Below, in pieces: positions 1 to 6,352 of a DNA stretch of 16,575 nt. Under the pieces are notes generated by a model. The model worked only from the letters and a program-made list of their open reading frames with translations, did no database searches and was not told the DNA's origin. The number at the start of each line of letters is the position of its first letter. Position 1 is the stretch's first letter. The DNA comes from Gallionellaceae bacterium UBA5126 (GTDB taxonomy: Bacteria > Pseudomonadota > Gammaproteobacteria > Burkholderiales > Gallionellaceae): the NCBI GenBank assembly GCA_002414205.1, contig DHYQ01000072.1, forward strand, positions 1 to 16,575, in the 5' to 3' direction. A program made the translations under genes and the position numbers.

Positions 1-2766
1 GAGTTGCTGGTGTTGGGCGGCGTCTTGACCTTGCTATTGGCGCTGGCATCCTGGGCCTTGGCGCGTTCCAATTACAACCGTAGTCGGCAGCAGGCATTGG
101 AAGAGCAATCGCATTGGCTGGCGACGACTAATCAGCGCCTGAATTTATCTCTGGAGAGTCGTACCCGTGAATTGCGCGCTACCGCTGAGGAAATGCTGGA
201 GCGGCAACGTTTCGTGGTTTCGATGAGTGACAAGCTGCCCATCATGGTGTCGTATTGGGACAGCGAGCTGCATTGCCGTTTTGCGAATGCACAATTCCGA
301 GCTTGGTTTCATCTGGAACAAGTACAAATCGACAATGTGAGCATGCGCGATGTGCTCGGTGCCCCGCTGTTCGAGCGGCAAAAACATCATGTGCATGCGG
401 TTTTGCTGGGAGAGGCGCGGGAGTGCAGTGACGTTCATCTCACGCCCAATGGCAACGAGATTCATACCTTGACCCAATTGGTGCCGGACTTACAGCAAGG
501 CCATGTGGCCGGATTTTTCATGTTGACCAGCGATATCACCCAGTTGAAGCAGGTGCAGGTGGAGTTGGCGCGCCATGCTCGTGAAGCCGATAGCGCCAAC
601 CGTGCCAAGAGTGAATTTTTGTCCATCATGAGCCACGAAATCCGCACGCCTTTGAATGGAGTGTTGGGCTTGGCTTTCTTGTTGGAAAAAATGTCGTTGC
701 CGCCGGAGGCCAAGAGCATGCTTGGCCGCCTGAGCAGTGCCGGGCAAACCTTGCTGGCATTGATTAATGATATTCTGGATTTTTCCAAGATCGAAGCCCG
801 TGAGATGAAGCTGGAACAAGTGCCGTTCCGCTTGGATGAAATGCTGGATGGTATCGGCAATCTCCTATCCATGGCGATAGGCAATAAACCGATTGAACCG
901 TTGATTTTGCCGGTGCCACACGGCGCTAATTATTTGACCGGCGATGCTACCCGTTTGCGCCAAGTGTTGATTAATCTGGTGGGAAATGCGGCTAAATTTA
1001 CCGAAAAAGGGAGCATTTCCGTGCGCATCCTGCGCTTGGATAGTGCAGAACATCTCAATAAAGTCCATTTGCGGTTTGAAGTCAGCGATAGTGGAATCGG
1101 TATTCCACCGGAAAAGCAGACGCATATTTTTTCGGCATTTTCTCAGGCGGATACGTCCACCACCCGGCACTATGGGGGCAGTGGATTGGGCTTGACCATT
1201 TGCGCGCGGCTGGTGGAGTTGATGGGCGGCAAGCTGACCCTCGAAAGTCAGGTTGGGGTGGGGAGTACCTTCCGTTTTGAGGTGTATTTCGATTTGAGTG
1301 ATCCGCTGGATACGGTGTTGCCTGACATGACGCATCAGCGTTTGTTGATCGTGGATGATCAGGAATTGGCGCGACAAGTGGCGGCCTCGGCTGCCAGTAG
1401 CTTGGGCTGGTCAGCCGATACGGTGGCGTCTGGTGTTGAAACGCTGAAAAAACTGCAAAGCAGTAATGCGCGGCCATATGACTTGGTGATGTTGGATTGG
1501 CGCATGCCCGGACTGGATGGCTTGGAAACGGCCCAAATGATTCGGGAGCTGGAAATTCATCGCAACCTGACCATTCTGATGGCCACCGCACATGATTGTA
1601 ATGCCTTGCAGCAGCATCCTGACCGTAAGCTGGTGGATGGTGTGCTGGCCAAACCGGTCACGCCTTCGGTGTTGTTCGATGCCGTCATGCAGGCGAAACG
1701 ACTAAATGGCCTGTTGCAAAATCGCAGCCTGACGTTGGCGGACGACGCCAAACCATTGCAAGGTTTGTGCATTCTGGTGGTGGATGATAGTGATTTGAAT
1801 CGTGAAGTGGCGGGCAGCATCCTGTCACATGCGGGCGCGGGAATTGTGTACGCAGAGGATGGCGCGCAGGCCGTGGCCTGGTTGGAAAAGCATCCACATG
1901 AGTGCGACGCCGTGTTGATGGATGTGCAAATGCCGGTGATGGATGGTTATGAAGCAACACAGCGGCTGCGCCAGTTGCCGGGGATGGCAACGTTGCCGGT
2001 GATTGCACTGACAGCGGGTGCGTTCAGTGAACAGCGCGATCAGGCATTGGCTGCCGGGATGAATGCCTTTGTCTCCAAGCCTTTTAACCCGCAGCAACTG
2101 TTGTTGTGTTTGTTGCAGCAAGTGGGACGTAATCACGCGGAGCCAGGGGTGACCGTTGCCGGGGTTGTACAAGCCACTGCGGGTTTGCCGATGGAGCAAA
2201 AAAGCATGTTGTTGAATACGGCTTATGGCTTGCAAATCTGGCAGCAGAGTACGCCACAATATGAGCGTTATTTGCGTCGTTTCGTCGAGATTTACCGTGA
2301 TTTTGCCAATGAATTGGCGGGGCAGCCAGAAAATGCGCAAAAGCTGCTGCATAGGTTGCATGGTGCGGCAGCTCAGTTGGGGCTGGATGCCTTGGCATTG
2401 CATGCCCGTGCGTGTGAGCAGGCTTTGCATCGTGGCGAGCCATTGAGCAAGTTGCAAGTGAGTTTGTTGGATCTATTGCAGCAATCGTTGCTGGCTATCG
2501 CGGAGTATGTGCAGGAGCCAGCTCCCAGTAATGCGCCGGTACAGCCCTTGCCCCCGGAAATCGAATTACGATCCTGGTTGCAAGATGCCGTTAACGAATT
2601 GTTGCGTGGCAACCCGGAAGCAGCAGAAGCGGTGTTGGAAAAGCTGGACGGTACCGGTTTGGAGCTCAGGCCATTGCAGGAAGCGTTGGTACACTTTGAT
2701 TTTCGTTTGGCCATCAGCCGAATCCGGCATTTGGCCGAAACGCTGAAAATTTCTCTGGATGATTAA
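1..2766 (+). CDS. Hybrid sensor histidine kinase with two receivers and Hpt (5' partial)
   Basis: The frame is open from base 1, so the true start lies upstream; 921 residues are visible. It opens with one hydrophobic helix (about residues 2-20), probably the last membrane span after a periplasmic sensor outside the window, then a charged coiled-coil-like stretch to about 75. A PAS-like domain follows (about 75-185). HisKA carries the H-box SHEIRTPLNG, with the phosphorylatable His codon at 634-636. The ATPase domain shows the N-box NLVGNAAKFTEKG and G-boxes DSGIGIPP and GGSGLGL. Receiver 1 has IVDD and its acceptor Asp in LDWRMPG (codon 1495-1497). Receiver 2 has VVDD and its Asp in MDVQMPVMDG (codon 1921-1923). 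The C-terminal Hpt domain shows HRLHGAAAQLG (first His codon 2350-2352). All key residues are present, so a His-Asp-His-Asp relay is expected, perhaps ending on the receiver encoded 2 nt downstream. The signal is unknown. Confidence 0.95.
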   Translation, partial: ELLVLGGVLTLLLALASWALARSNYNRSRQQALEEQSHWLATTNQRLNLSLESRTRELRATAEEMLERQRFVVSMSDKLPIMVSYWDSELHCRFANAQFRAWFHLEQVQIDNVSMRDVLGAPLFERQKHHVHAVLLGEARECSDVHLTPNGNEIHTLTQLVPDLQQGHVAGFFMLTSDITQLKQVQVELARHAREADSANRAKSEFLSIMSHEIRTPLNGVLGLAFLLEKMSLPPEAKSMLGRLSSAGQTLLALINDILDFSKIEAREMKLEQVPFRLDEMLDGIGNLLSMAIGNKPIEPLILPVPHGANYLTGDATRLRQVLINLVGNAAKFTEKGSISVRILRLDSAEHLNKVHLRFEVSDSGIGIPPEKQTHIFSAFSQADTSTTRHYGGSGLGLTICARLVELMGGKLTLESQVGVGSTFRFEVYFDLSDPLDTVLPDMTHQRLLIVDDQELARQVAASAASSLGWSADTVASGVETLKKLQSSNARPYDLVMLDWRMPGLDGLETAQMIRELEIHRNLTILMATAHDCNALQQHPDRKLVDGVLAKPVTPSVLFDAVMQAKRLNGLLQNRSLTLADDAKPLQGLCILVVDDSDLNREVAGSILSHAGAGIVYAEDGAQAVAWLEKHPHECDAVLMDVQMPVMDGYEATQRLRQLPGMATLPVIALTAGAFSEQRDQALAAGMNAFVSKPFNPQQLLLCLLQQVGRNHAEPGVTVAGVVQATAGLPMEQKSMLLNTAYGLQIWQQSTPQYERYLRRFVEIYRDFANELAGQPENAQKLLHRLHGAAAQLGLDALALHARACEQALHRGEPLSKLQVSLLDLLQQSLLAIAEYVQEPAPSNAPVQPLPPEIELRSWLQDAVNELLRGNPEAAEAVLEKLDGTGLELRPLQEALVHFDFRLAISRIRHLAETLKISLDD

Positions 2767-2768
2767 CC

Positions 2769-3242
2769 ATGCCATGCTCTCGTAGCGCACTGATTTTGGT
2801 GGTTGACGATGAACCGACCAATCTGGCGGCAATACGTCGTATTCTGAGCCCGGATTACAAATTGATTTTTGCCACCAATGGCCAGGATGCACTGCGGTTG
2901 GTGGCGCAACAAGCACCCACACTGTTGTTGCTGGATGTACAGATGCCAGGTATGTCAGGTTACGAGGTGTTGCAGCAATTACACCAAGCGGCGTCAACGC
3001 GTCACTTGCCCGTGATTTTTATTACGTCGCTGAGCGAGCTGGCAGAGGATGTTGTTGGTCTAGAGATGGGGTGCGTGGATTACATTACCAAGCCGGTGGC
3101 CGCGCATGTGTTGCATGCCCGAATTCAGGCTCATTTAACCCGTTTGTGTGCCGCCTGTCTGGAGACTGGTTCGAGCAGCTTGCTTGACGAAGACGGGGGT
3201 GGCAGTCATGCGGGGAAGTGCTGGCAAAAGTCTGCTGATTGA
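2769..3242 (+). CDS. Stand-alone response-regulator receiver protein
   Basis: This is a 157-residue protein with one receiver domain (about residues 6-125). Visible residues are the acidic pair D13/D14, phospho-acceptor D56 in LLLDVQMPGMSG, T86 and K108 in ITKP. The remaining 30 or so residues (rich in Gly, Ser and Cys) match no output domain I know. Close relatives of this receiver type often continue into an HD-GYP or GGDEF domain; here the frame simply stops. The ATG lies 2 nt after the kinase stop, so the two are almost certainly co-transcribed and translationally coupled. The likely role is to accept phosphate from the upstream Hpt domain and act through protein contacts, in the manner of CheY-like proteins. 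The output partner is not visible in the window. Confidence 0.9.
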   Translation: MPCSRSALILVVDDEPTNLAAIRRILSPDYKLIFATNGQDALRLVAQQAPTLLLLDVQMPGMSGYEVLQQLHQAASTRHLPVIFITSLSELAEDVVGLEMGCVDYITKPVAAHVLHARIQAHLTRLCAACLETGSSSLLDEDGGGSHAGKCWQKSAD

Positions 3243-3260
3243 CTTGAAGTGACATTTATT

Positions 3261-3280
3261 TGTGGTTAACGTTATTCACA
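3261..3280. repeat. Imperfect palindrome between convergent genes
   Basis: TGTGGTTAACGTTATTCACA pairs at 8 of 10 positions around its centre, with TGTG/CACA ends and a TAACGTTA core. It lies in the 54-nt gap between the receiver gene and the convergent methyltransferase gene. No T-run follows on either strand, so it is not a typical intrinsic terminator. It could be a protein-binding site or a chance palindrome. Confidence 0.3.
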
Positions 3281-3296
3281 AGTTTGGGTCGTTTGA

Positions 3297-4073
3297 TTAA
3301 GAGAGTTGGCGTTGACGTACCGCCTCAAACAGGCAAATTGCCGCTGCGGCAGCCACATTCAGTGATTCAACTTTTCCCGGCATGGGAATCAGGAAGCAGA
3401 GGTTAGCCTGTCGTTGTAGTTGTGGTTGAATCCCCGCTCCCTCGTTGCCAAGCAACAGGGCGATGTTTTGTCGTAGATCACACTCGTAGAGCGACTGCCG
3501 AGCATCCAATGTGGCGGCCAGTACCGCTCCTTCGAAGCGACTGGCGATGTGCAGCAGATTTTGTTGTTCATACAGGTCGAGTGCAAAATGTCCACCCATG
3601 GCTGCGCGTAATACTTTTGGTGACCAAGGATCCGCACAGCCCGCCGAGAGGTAAAGCGCATCACAGCCGGCGGCTGCGGCACTGCGTATGATAGAGCCGA
3701 GATTGCCAGGGTCCTGGATGTCATCCAGCAATGCAATAAAACGCCCAATCCGCGCGCTAGGGGTGGGGCGACGAATCAGTGTGAGCACTCCAGTTGCTGT
3801 TTTGACCGTTGAAAGCTGGTTAAACAAGGTATCGTCGAGCTGTATTAAGGGTATCTGTGCCAAGCGTGGGAGTAGCGCCTGAATTTCCGGGTGAGCGCAG
3901 GCTTGCTGGCTGAGAATGACTTGTTGGGGTTGTTGGCCGCTATCCAGATACGCTAATAAGAGGTGAATGCCGTCCAGCAGCGCCAAGCCGTCGTTGCGGC
4001 GCTGGCGTGTGGACTCATTCAGTTTGAGAAGTTGCTTGAAAAAAGCATTGTCCCGCGATTGTATGGGTTTCAT
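3297..4073 (-). CDS. TrmH/SpoU-family RNA 2'-O-methyltransferase
   Basis: This 258-residue protein has the usual two-part layout: an N-terminal substrate-binding region (about 1-105, beginning KPIQSRDNAFFKQLLKL) and a SPOUT catalytic domain with a trefoil knot (about 110-255). The three SpoU motifs are clear: DPGNLGSIIRSA at 121-132, LLLGNEGAG at 206-214, and IPMPGKVESLNVAAA from 229. In this family the Arg of motif 1 and the Ser-Leu-Asn of motif 3 serve catalysis and S-adenosylmethionine binding. It probably methylates ribose in rRNA or tRNA, but which nucleotide cannot be read from sequence; it resembles the TsnR/YsgA-like branch more than canonical RlmB, so I give no symbol. The ATG lies 15 nt after the stop of the glycine-zipper lipoprotein gene and lacks a strong Shine-Dalgarno sequence, suggesting read-through from that cluster. 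The functional link to the envelope genes looks incidental. Confidence 0.93.
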   Translation of the reverse strand: MKPIQSRDNAFFKQLLKLNESTRQRRNDGLALLDGIHLLLAYLDSGQQPQQVILSQQACAHPEIQALLPRLAQIPLIQLDDTLFNQLSTVKTATGVLTLIRRPTPSARIGRFIALLDDIQDPGNLGSIIRSAAAAGCDALYLSAGCADPWSPKVLRAAMGGHFALDLYEQQNLLHIASRFEGAVLAATLDARQSLYECDLRQNIALLLGNEGAGIQPQLQRQANLCFLIPMPGKVESLNVAAAAAICLFEAVRQRQLS

Positions 4074-4088
4074 TGGTTGATAAGTTGC

Positions 4089-4373
4089 TCAGCGCTCACG
4101 GCGCTCGTAGTCACGACGATCATAATCTCGTCTGTCGCCGTCGTGGCGTCGATCACGGTAGCCGCCGCGAGCAGGCCGGGCCTGATTGCCGATAACAGCA
4201 CCCGCAGCGGCGCCGACGGCTGCACCAATGACCGCGCCATCGGAGCCCGCAACCCCATAGCCAACGGCTGCGCCGGTCGCACCACCGATGGCGCCACCAA
4301 CAGCGGTATTCATATTGGGGTTATGCGCGCAAGCGCTCAGTAAAAGTAGTCCAAACAAGCTGATTTTGTACAT
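4089..4373 (-). CDS. Glycine-zipper lipoprotein with charged Arg/Asp tail
   Basis: A 94-residue predicted lipoprotein. The signal peptide ends in lipobox LSAC with lipidated C15; the +2 residue is Ala, which under the usual Lol rule favours the outer membrane. Residues about 24-63 form a glycine zipper of repeating GxxxG spacing (for example GGAIGGATG and GAAVGAAAG), a pattern known from Rick_17kDa/OmpA-like and SlyB-type proteins, where it forms packed membrane-inserting helices. The tail is a run of RD/RR/ER/DY repeats (RRDYDRRDYERRER) with near-balanced charge. Translation has a good AGGAGA site just upstream of the ATG. It is the last of three envelope genes on this strand and a paralogue in layout of the protein at 5009-5404. 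The function is unknown; membrane integrity or stress roles are suggested only by family resemblance. Confidence 0.85.
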   Translation of the reverse strand: MYKISLFGLLLLSACAHNPNMNTAVGGAIGGATGAAVGYGVAGSDGAVIGAAVGAAAGAVIGNQARPARGGYRDRRHDGDRRDYDRRDYERRER

Positions 4374-4410
4374 GATGCTCTCCTTGCAGGATGTGTCAGG
4401 TCATCTCCGG

Positions 4411-4884
4411 TCAGTGTCGTTCACCATGATGCCCATGCGACTGCGGGCGTGTTTGTGGTGGAGGCGCTGGCCGGAACATACCAGGCGCGGTGGGTTGAAC
4501 GGGGCGTGTGGCTGTCGGGGGTAATGCTACCGGAGCGGTGTAGGCGGGCGGTTGTGGGTGGCCTTGATGCTCATGGTGATGCGACTCTGGTTGAGCGACT
4601 GGGTAGGCTGGGCGATATACGGGCTGTGCAGGCGGGTATGCCGGTGTGCCGGTAAATACGCCAGGCGTAGGTCTAGGTGCGGGCTGCGCCACCGGATAAG
4701 CCGGTGCGGGTGCGCGACCACGTGATTCATAGTGTTCATATCGCTCGTGATGCTCGCGGCGATCGTAATAGCCCGGTTGTTGATAAACCGGAACAGGTTG
4801 CTGATACACCTGTTGCGATTGATAGGGATGATCATGCGCACAAGCAGTCAGGGTCAGCAAACACAGCGAGACGAGTTTTTTCAT
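4411..4884 (-). CDS. Proline- and histidine-rich lipoprotein, unknown function
   Basis: A 157-residue predicted lipoprotein: signal peptide MKKLVSLCLLTLTAC with lipobox LTAC, lipidated C15 and Ala at +2. The mature protein is low-complexity and probably disordered. It has Gln/Pro/Tyr repeats (YQQPVPVYQQPGYY), then a His/Glu/Tyr patch (REHHERYEHYE), then repeated Pro-Ala-Tyr units (AYPVAQPAP, AYPPAQPVYRP, AYPVAQPE), and two His clusters (ESHHHEHQGH and SHGHHGERH). I count 14 histidines after the lipidated Cys. No catalytic domain is recognisable. It lies between two glycine-zipper proteins, 37 nt upstream of one and 124 nt downstream of the other, so it probably works with them in the envelope. 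Metal binding or attachment to the cell wall are possibilities raised by composition, not shown. Its Shine-Dalgarno is weak (GGAATA). Confidence 0.75.
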   Translation of the reverse strand: MKKLVSLCLLTLTACAHDHPYQSQQVYQQPVPVYQQPGYYDRREHHERYEHYESRGRAPAPAYPVAQPAPRPTPGVFTGTPAYPPAQPVYRPAYPVAQPESHHHEHQGHPQPPAYTAPVALPPTATRPVQPTAPGMFRPAPPPQTRPQSHGHHGERH

Positions 4885-4950
4885 GGTGTATTCCGATAGC
4901 GGCGGGCAGAGGTTTATTGATCCGGGGATGGCGATTGTCTAACCGTCATC

Positions 4951-4986
4951 GAACCGACGGCACAGATGTTGCCAAGTCGTCGGTTC
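4951..4986 (-). repeat. Intercistronic inverted repeat (hairpin without U-tract)
   Basis: GAACCGACG at 4951-4959 pairs perfectly with CGTCGGTTC at 4978-4986; a G-T and a C-G pair extend the stem to 11 with a 14-nt loop. On the minus-strand transcript it begins 22 nt after the stop of the gene at 5009-5404 and ends about 66 nt before the start of the lipoprotein gene at 4884. No T-run follows on either strand, so it is more like an mRNA-stabilising or partial-attenuation hairpin than a simple terminator. Confidence 0.5.
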
Positions 4987-5008
4987 TAGTGGCTCGTGCG
5001 ATCTTCCC

Positions 5009-5404
5009 TTAATCGTGGTGATGACCGCGATGTTCGCCGTGATCGCCGTGGCGTCCATGTCCACCATGATGGCCTTCATGATGGTCGCCATGACCGTTGC
5101 CATTGTAGCCAGGTTGTACAGGTTGCGCCGGATAGACGGGTGCCGGTTGTACGGGCGCTGTTTGTACGGGCGCTGGGGCTGGCGCGCGCGGTGCAGCTTG
5201 GTGGCTGCGATTGCTGCCGATGACCGCGCCGGTTGCACCACCAACGGCAGCCCCCACGACCGCGCCCGTTTGACCACCAACCGCATTGCCAATAATGGCA
5301 CCCGCAGCACCCCCTACGACGCCCCCGACCACGGTGCCACTATCAACCGCATGCGCACTCAAGCTGGCAGTCAGCAGCGTGGTAAGAATCAAAACGTTTT
5401 TCAT
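5009..5404 (-). CDS. Secreted glycine-zipper protein with His-rich C-terminus
   Basis: A 131-residue exported protein. Residues 1-19 form a signal peptide ending in AHA, cleaved before V20; there is no lipobox, unlike its two neighbours. Residues about 23-66 are a glycine zipper (GTVVGGVVGGAAGAIIG and GAVVGAAVGGATGAVIG), predicted to form membrane-associating helices. A Pro/Ala/Gln linker follows (about 72-100). The C-terminal 27 residues contain 12 histidines in HG, HH and GH steps, a composition that commonly binds Ni, Zn or Cu. The gene has an AGGAGA ribosome site and is the first of the minus-strand cluster, so its promoter should lie in the 153-nt gap shared with map. The zipper closely resembles that of the lipoprotein at 4089-4373, implying a common origin. 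No function is known; transition-metal handling in the periplasm is a composition-based guess. Confidence 0.82.
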   Translation of the reverse strand: MKNVLILTTLLTASLSAHAVDSGTVVGGVVGGAAGAIIGNAVGGQTGAVVGAAVGGATGAVIGSNRSHQAAPRAPAPAPVQTAPVQPAPVYPAQPVQPGYNGNGHGDHHEGHHGGHGRHGDHGEHRGHHHD

Positions 5405-5474
5405 GTCATTCTCCTGAAGTTAAGTTAACGAACAAGCCTATGCGATTTCCTCGTGCACAGACCGACCGTGTACT

Positions 5475-5504
5475 AGTTTAGTTCCTTGGCAGGATTGTCG
5501 GCAA
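5475..5504 (-). promoter_or_regulatory. Weak candidate sigma-70 promoter for the glycine-zipper cluster
   Basis: On the minus strand TTGCCG (5504-5499) and TAAACT (5480-5475) are 18 nt apart and match the -35 and -10 consensus at 4 of 6 positions each. It points into the gene starting at 5404. The 153-nt divergent gap must also hold the map promoter, for which I found no convincing pair. Confidence 0.25.
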
Positions 5505-5557
5505 TTAGAATCGCGTGCTATCCTCGCCCACCTGCTTTATCACTGAACTAATCAAAG

Positions 5558-6352
5558 ATGTCTGTCTCTATTAAATCACTGTCCGAAATCGAAAAAATGC
5601 GTATTGCTGGCCGTCTGACCAGTGAAGTGCTGGATTACATCACGCCATACGTGCGCCCTGGCGTCACCACCAATATGCTGGACAAGTTGTGCCACGACTA
5701 TATCGTCAACGTGCAAAATGCCATTCCTGCACCGCTGAATTATGCACCTGGCGGACACACGCCATATCCAAAATCCATTTGTACGTCGGTGAACCACCAA
5801 ATTTGTCATGGTGTGCCCAGCGAAAAAGTGCTGAAGGGCGGCGATATCGTCAATATTGATGTGACGGTGATCAAGGATGGTTATCACGGTGATAGTAGTC
5901 GTATGTACTTTGTTGGCGAGTCTTCCATTCAGGCCCGTCGTCTGTGTGAGGCAACTTATGAGTCGCTGTGGCGTGCAATTCGTGTGGTGCGACCGGGGGC
6001 GACGTTAGGCGATGTAGGGCATGCTATTCAAAGTTATGTGGAGCCGATGGGTTACAGTGTGGTACGTGAATTTTGTGGTCATGGCATCGGGTTGTGTTTC
6101 CATGAAGAGCCTCAAGTTCTACACTACGGTCGCCCACGCACGGGGTTGCGCTTGGAGGCCGGTATGACCTTCACCATCGAACCGATGATTAATGCCGGTA
6201 AAGCCGCGATTAAACACCTGAATGATGGTTGGACAGTTGTGACCAAGGATCACAGCTTGTCAGCACAGTATGAGCACACAATTTTAGTCACTGAACATGG
6301 TTATGAGGTTTTGACAGTTTCTGATGGATGCCCTCCTCCTCCCGCCCTCTAA
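5558..6352 (+). CDS. map: Methionine aminopeptidase, type I
   Basis: A 264-residue cytosolic enzyme that removes the initiator Met from nascent proteins with small second residues. The length equals the usual type Ia form with no N-terminal zinc-finger extension. The five ligands of the dinuclear metal centre are all present: D101 (VNIDVT), D112 (YHGDSSR), H175 (CGHGIG), E208 (FTIEPM) and E239 (QYEHT), together with the substrate-contacting H84 (CHGVPS) and H182 (FHEEP). The start SVSIKSLSEIEKMRIAGRL aligns with the E. coli N-terminus, supporting the ATG at 5558, although its ribosome site is weak. The 3' end overlaps glnD by 29 nt in another frame, which gives the unusual C-terminus CPPPPAL. 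The map-glnD order is common in beta- and gammaproteobacteria. Confidence 0.97.
   Translation: MSVSIKSLSEIEKMRIAGRLTSEVLDYITPYVRPGVTTNMLDKLCHDYIVNVQNAIPAPLNYAPGGHTPYPKSICTSVNHQICHGVPSEKVLKGGDIVNIDVTVIKDGYHGDSSRMYFVGESSIQARRLCEATYESLWRAIRVVRPGATLGDVGHAIQSYVEPMGYSVVREFCGHGIGLCFHEEPQVLHYGRPRTGLRLEAGMTFTIEPMINAGKAAIKHLNDGWTVVTKDHSLSAQYEHTILVTEHGYEVLTVSDGCPPPPAL

Noticed and set aside
865..1377. Open frame of 170 codons on the minus strand
   Set aside because: Antisense to the ATPase domain and the start of receiver 1 of the kinase; no recognisable domain or ribosome site.
1825..2457. Open frame of 210 codons on the minus strand inside the kinase gene
   Set aside because: It is antisense to the second receiver and the Hpt domain, which are strongly conserved; its product is Gln/His/Leu low-complexity text with no domain, typical of the complement of Leu- and Gln-rich coding.
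4411..4884. Tandem DNA repeat array in the lipoprotein gene
   Set aside because: The Tyr-Pro-Ala-Gln units repeat at protein level but are irregular in length and codon use, so they are not a tandem DNA repeat.
5015..5428. Hydrophobic Met/Val-rich frame on the plus strand, membrane-protein-like
   Set aside because: The hydrophobicity comes from reading CAT/CAC histidine codons of the His-rich protein backwards as ATG/GTG; the minus-strand gene has the signal peptide, zipper and ribosome site.
5486..5511. TTGGCA / TAGAAT pair as a map promoter
   Set aside because: Spacing is only 14 nt, too short for a sigma-70 promoter.
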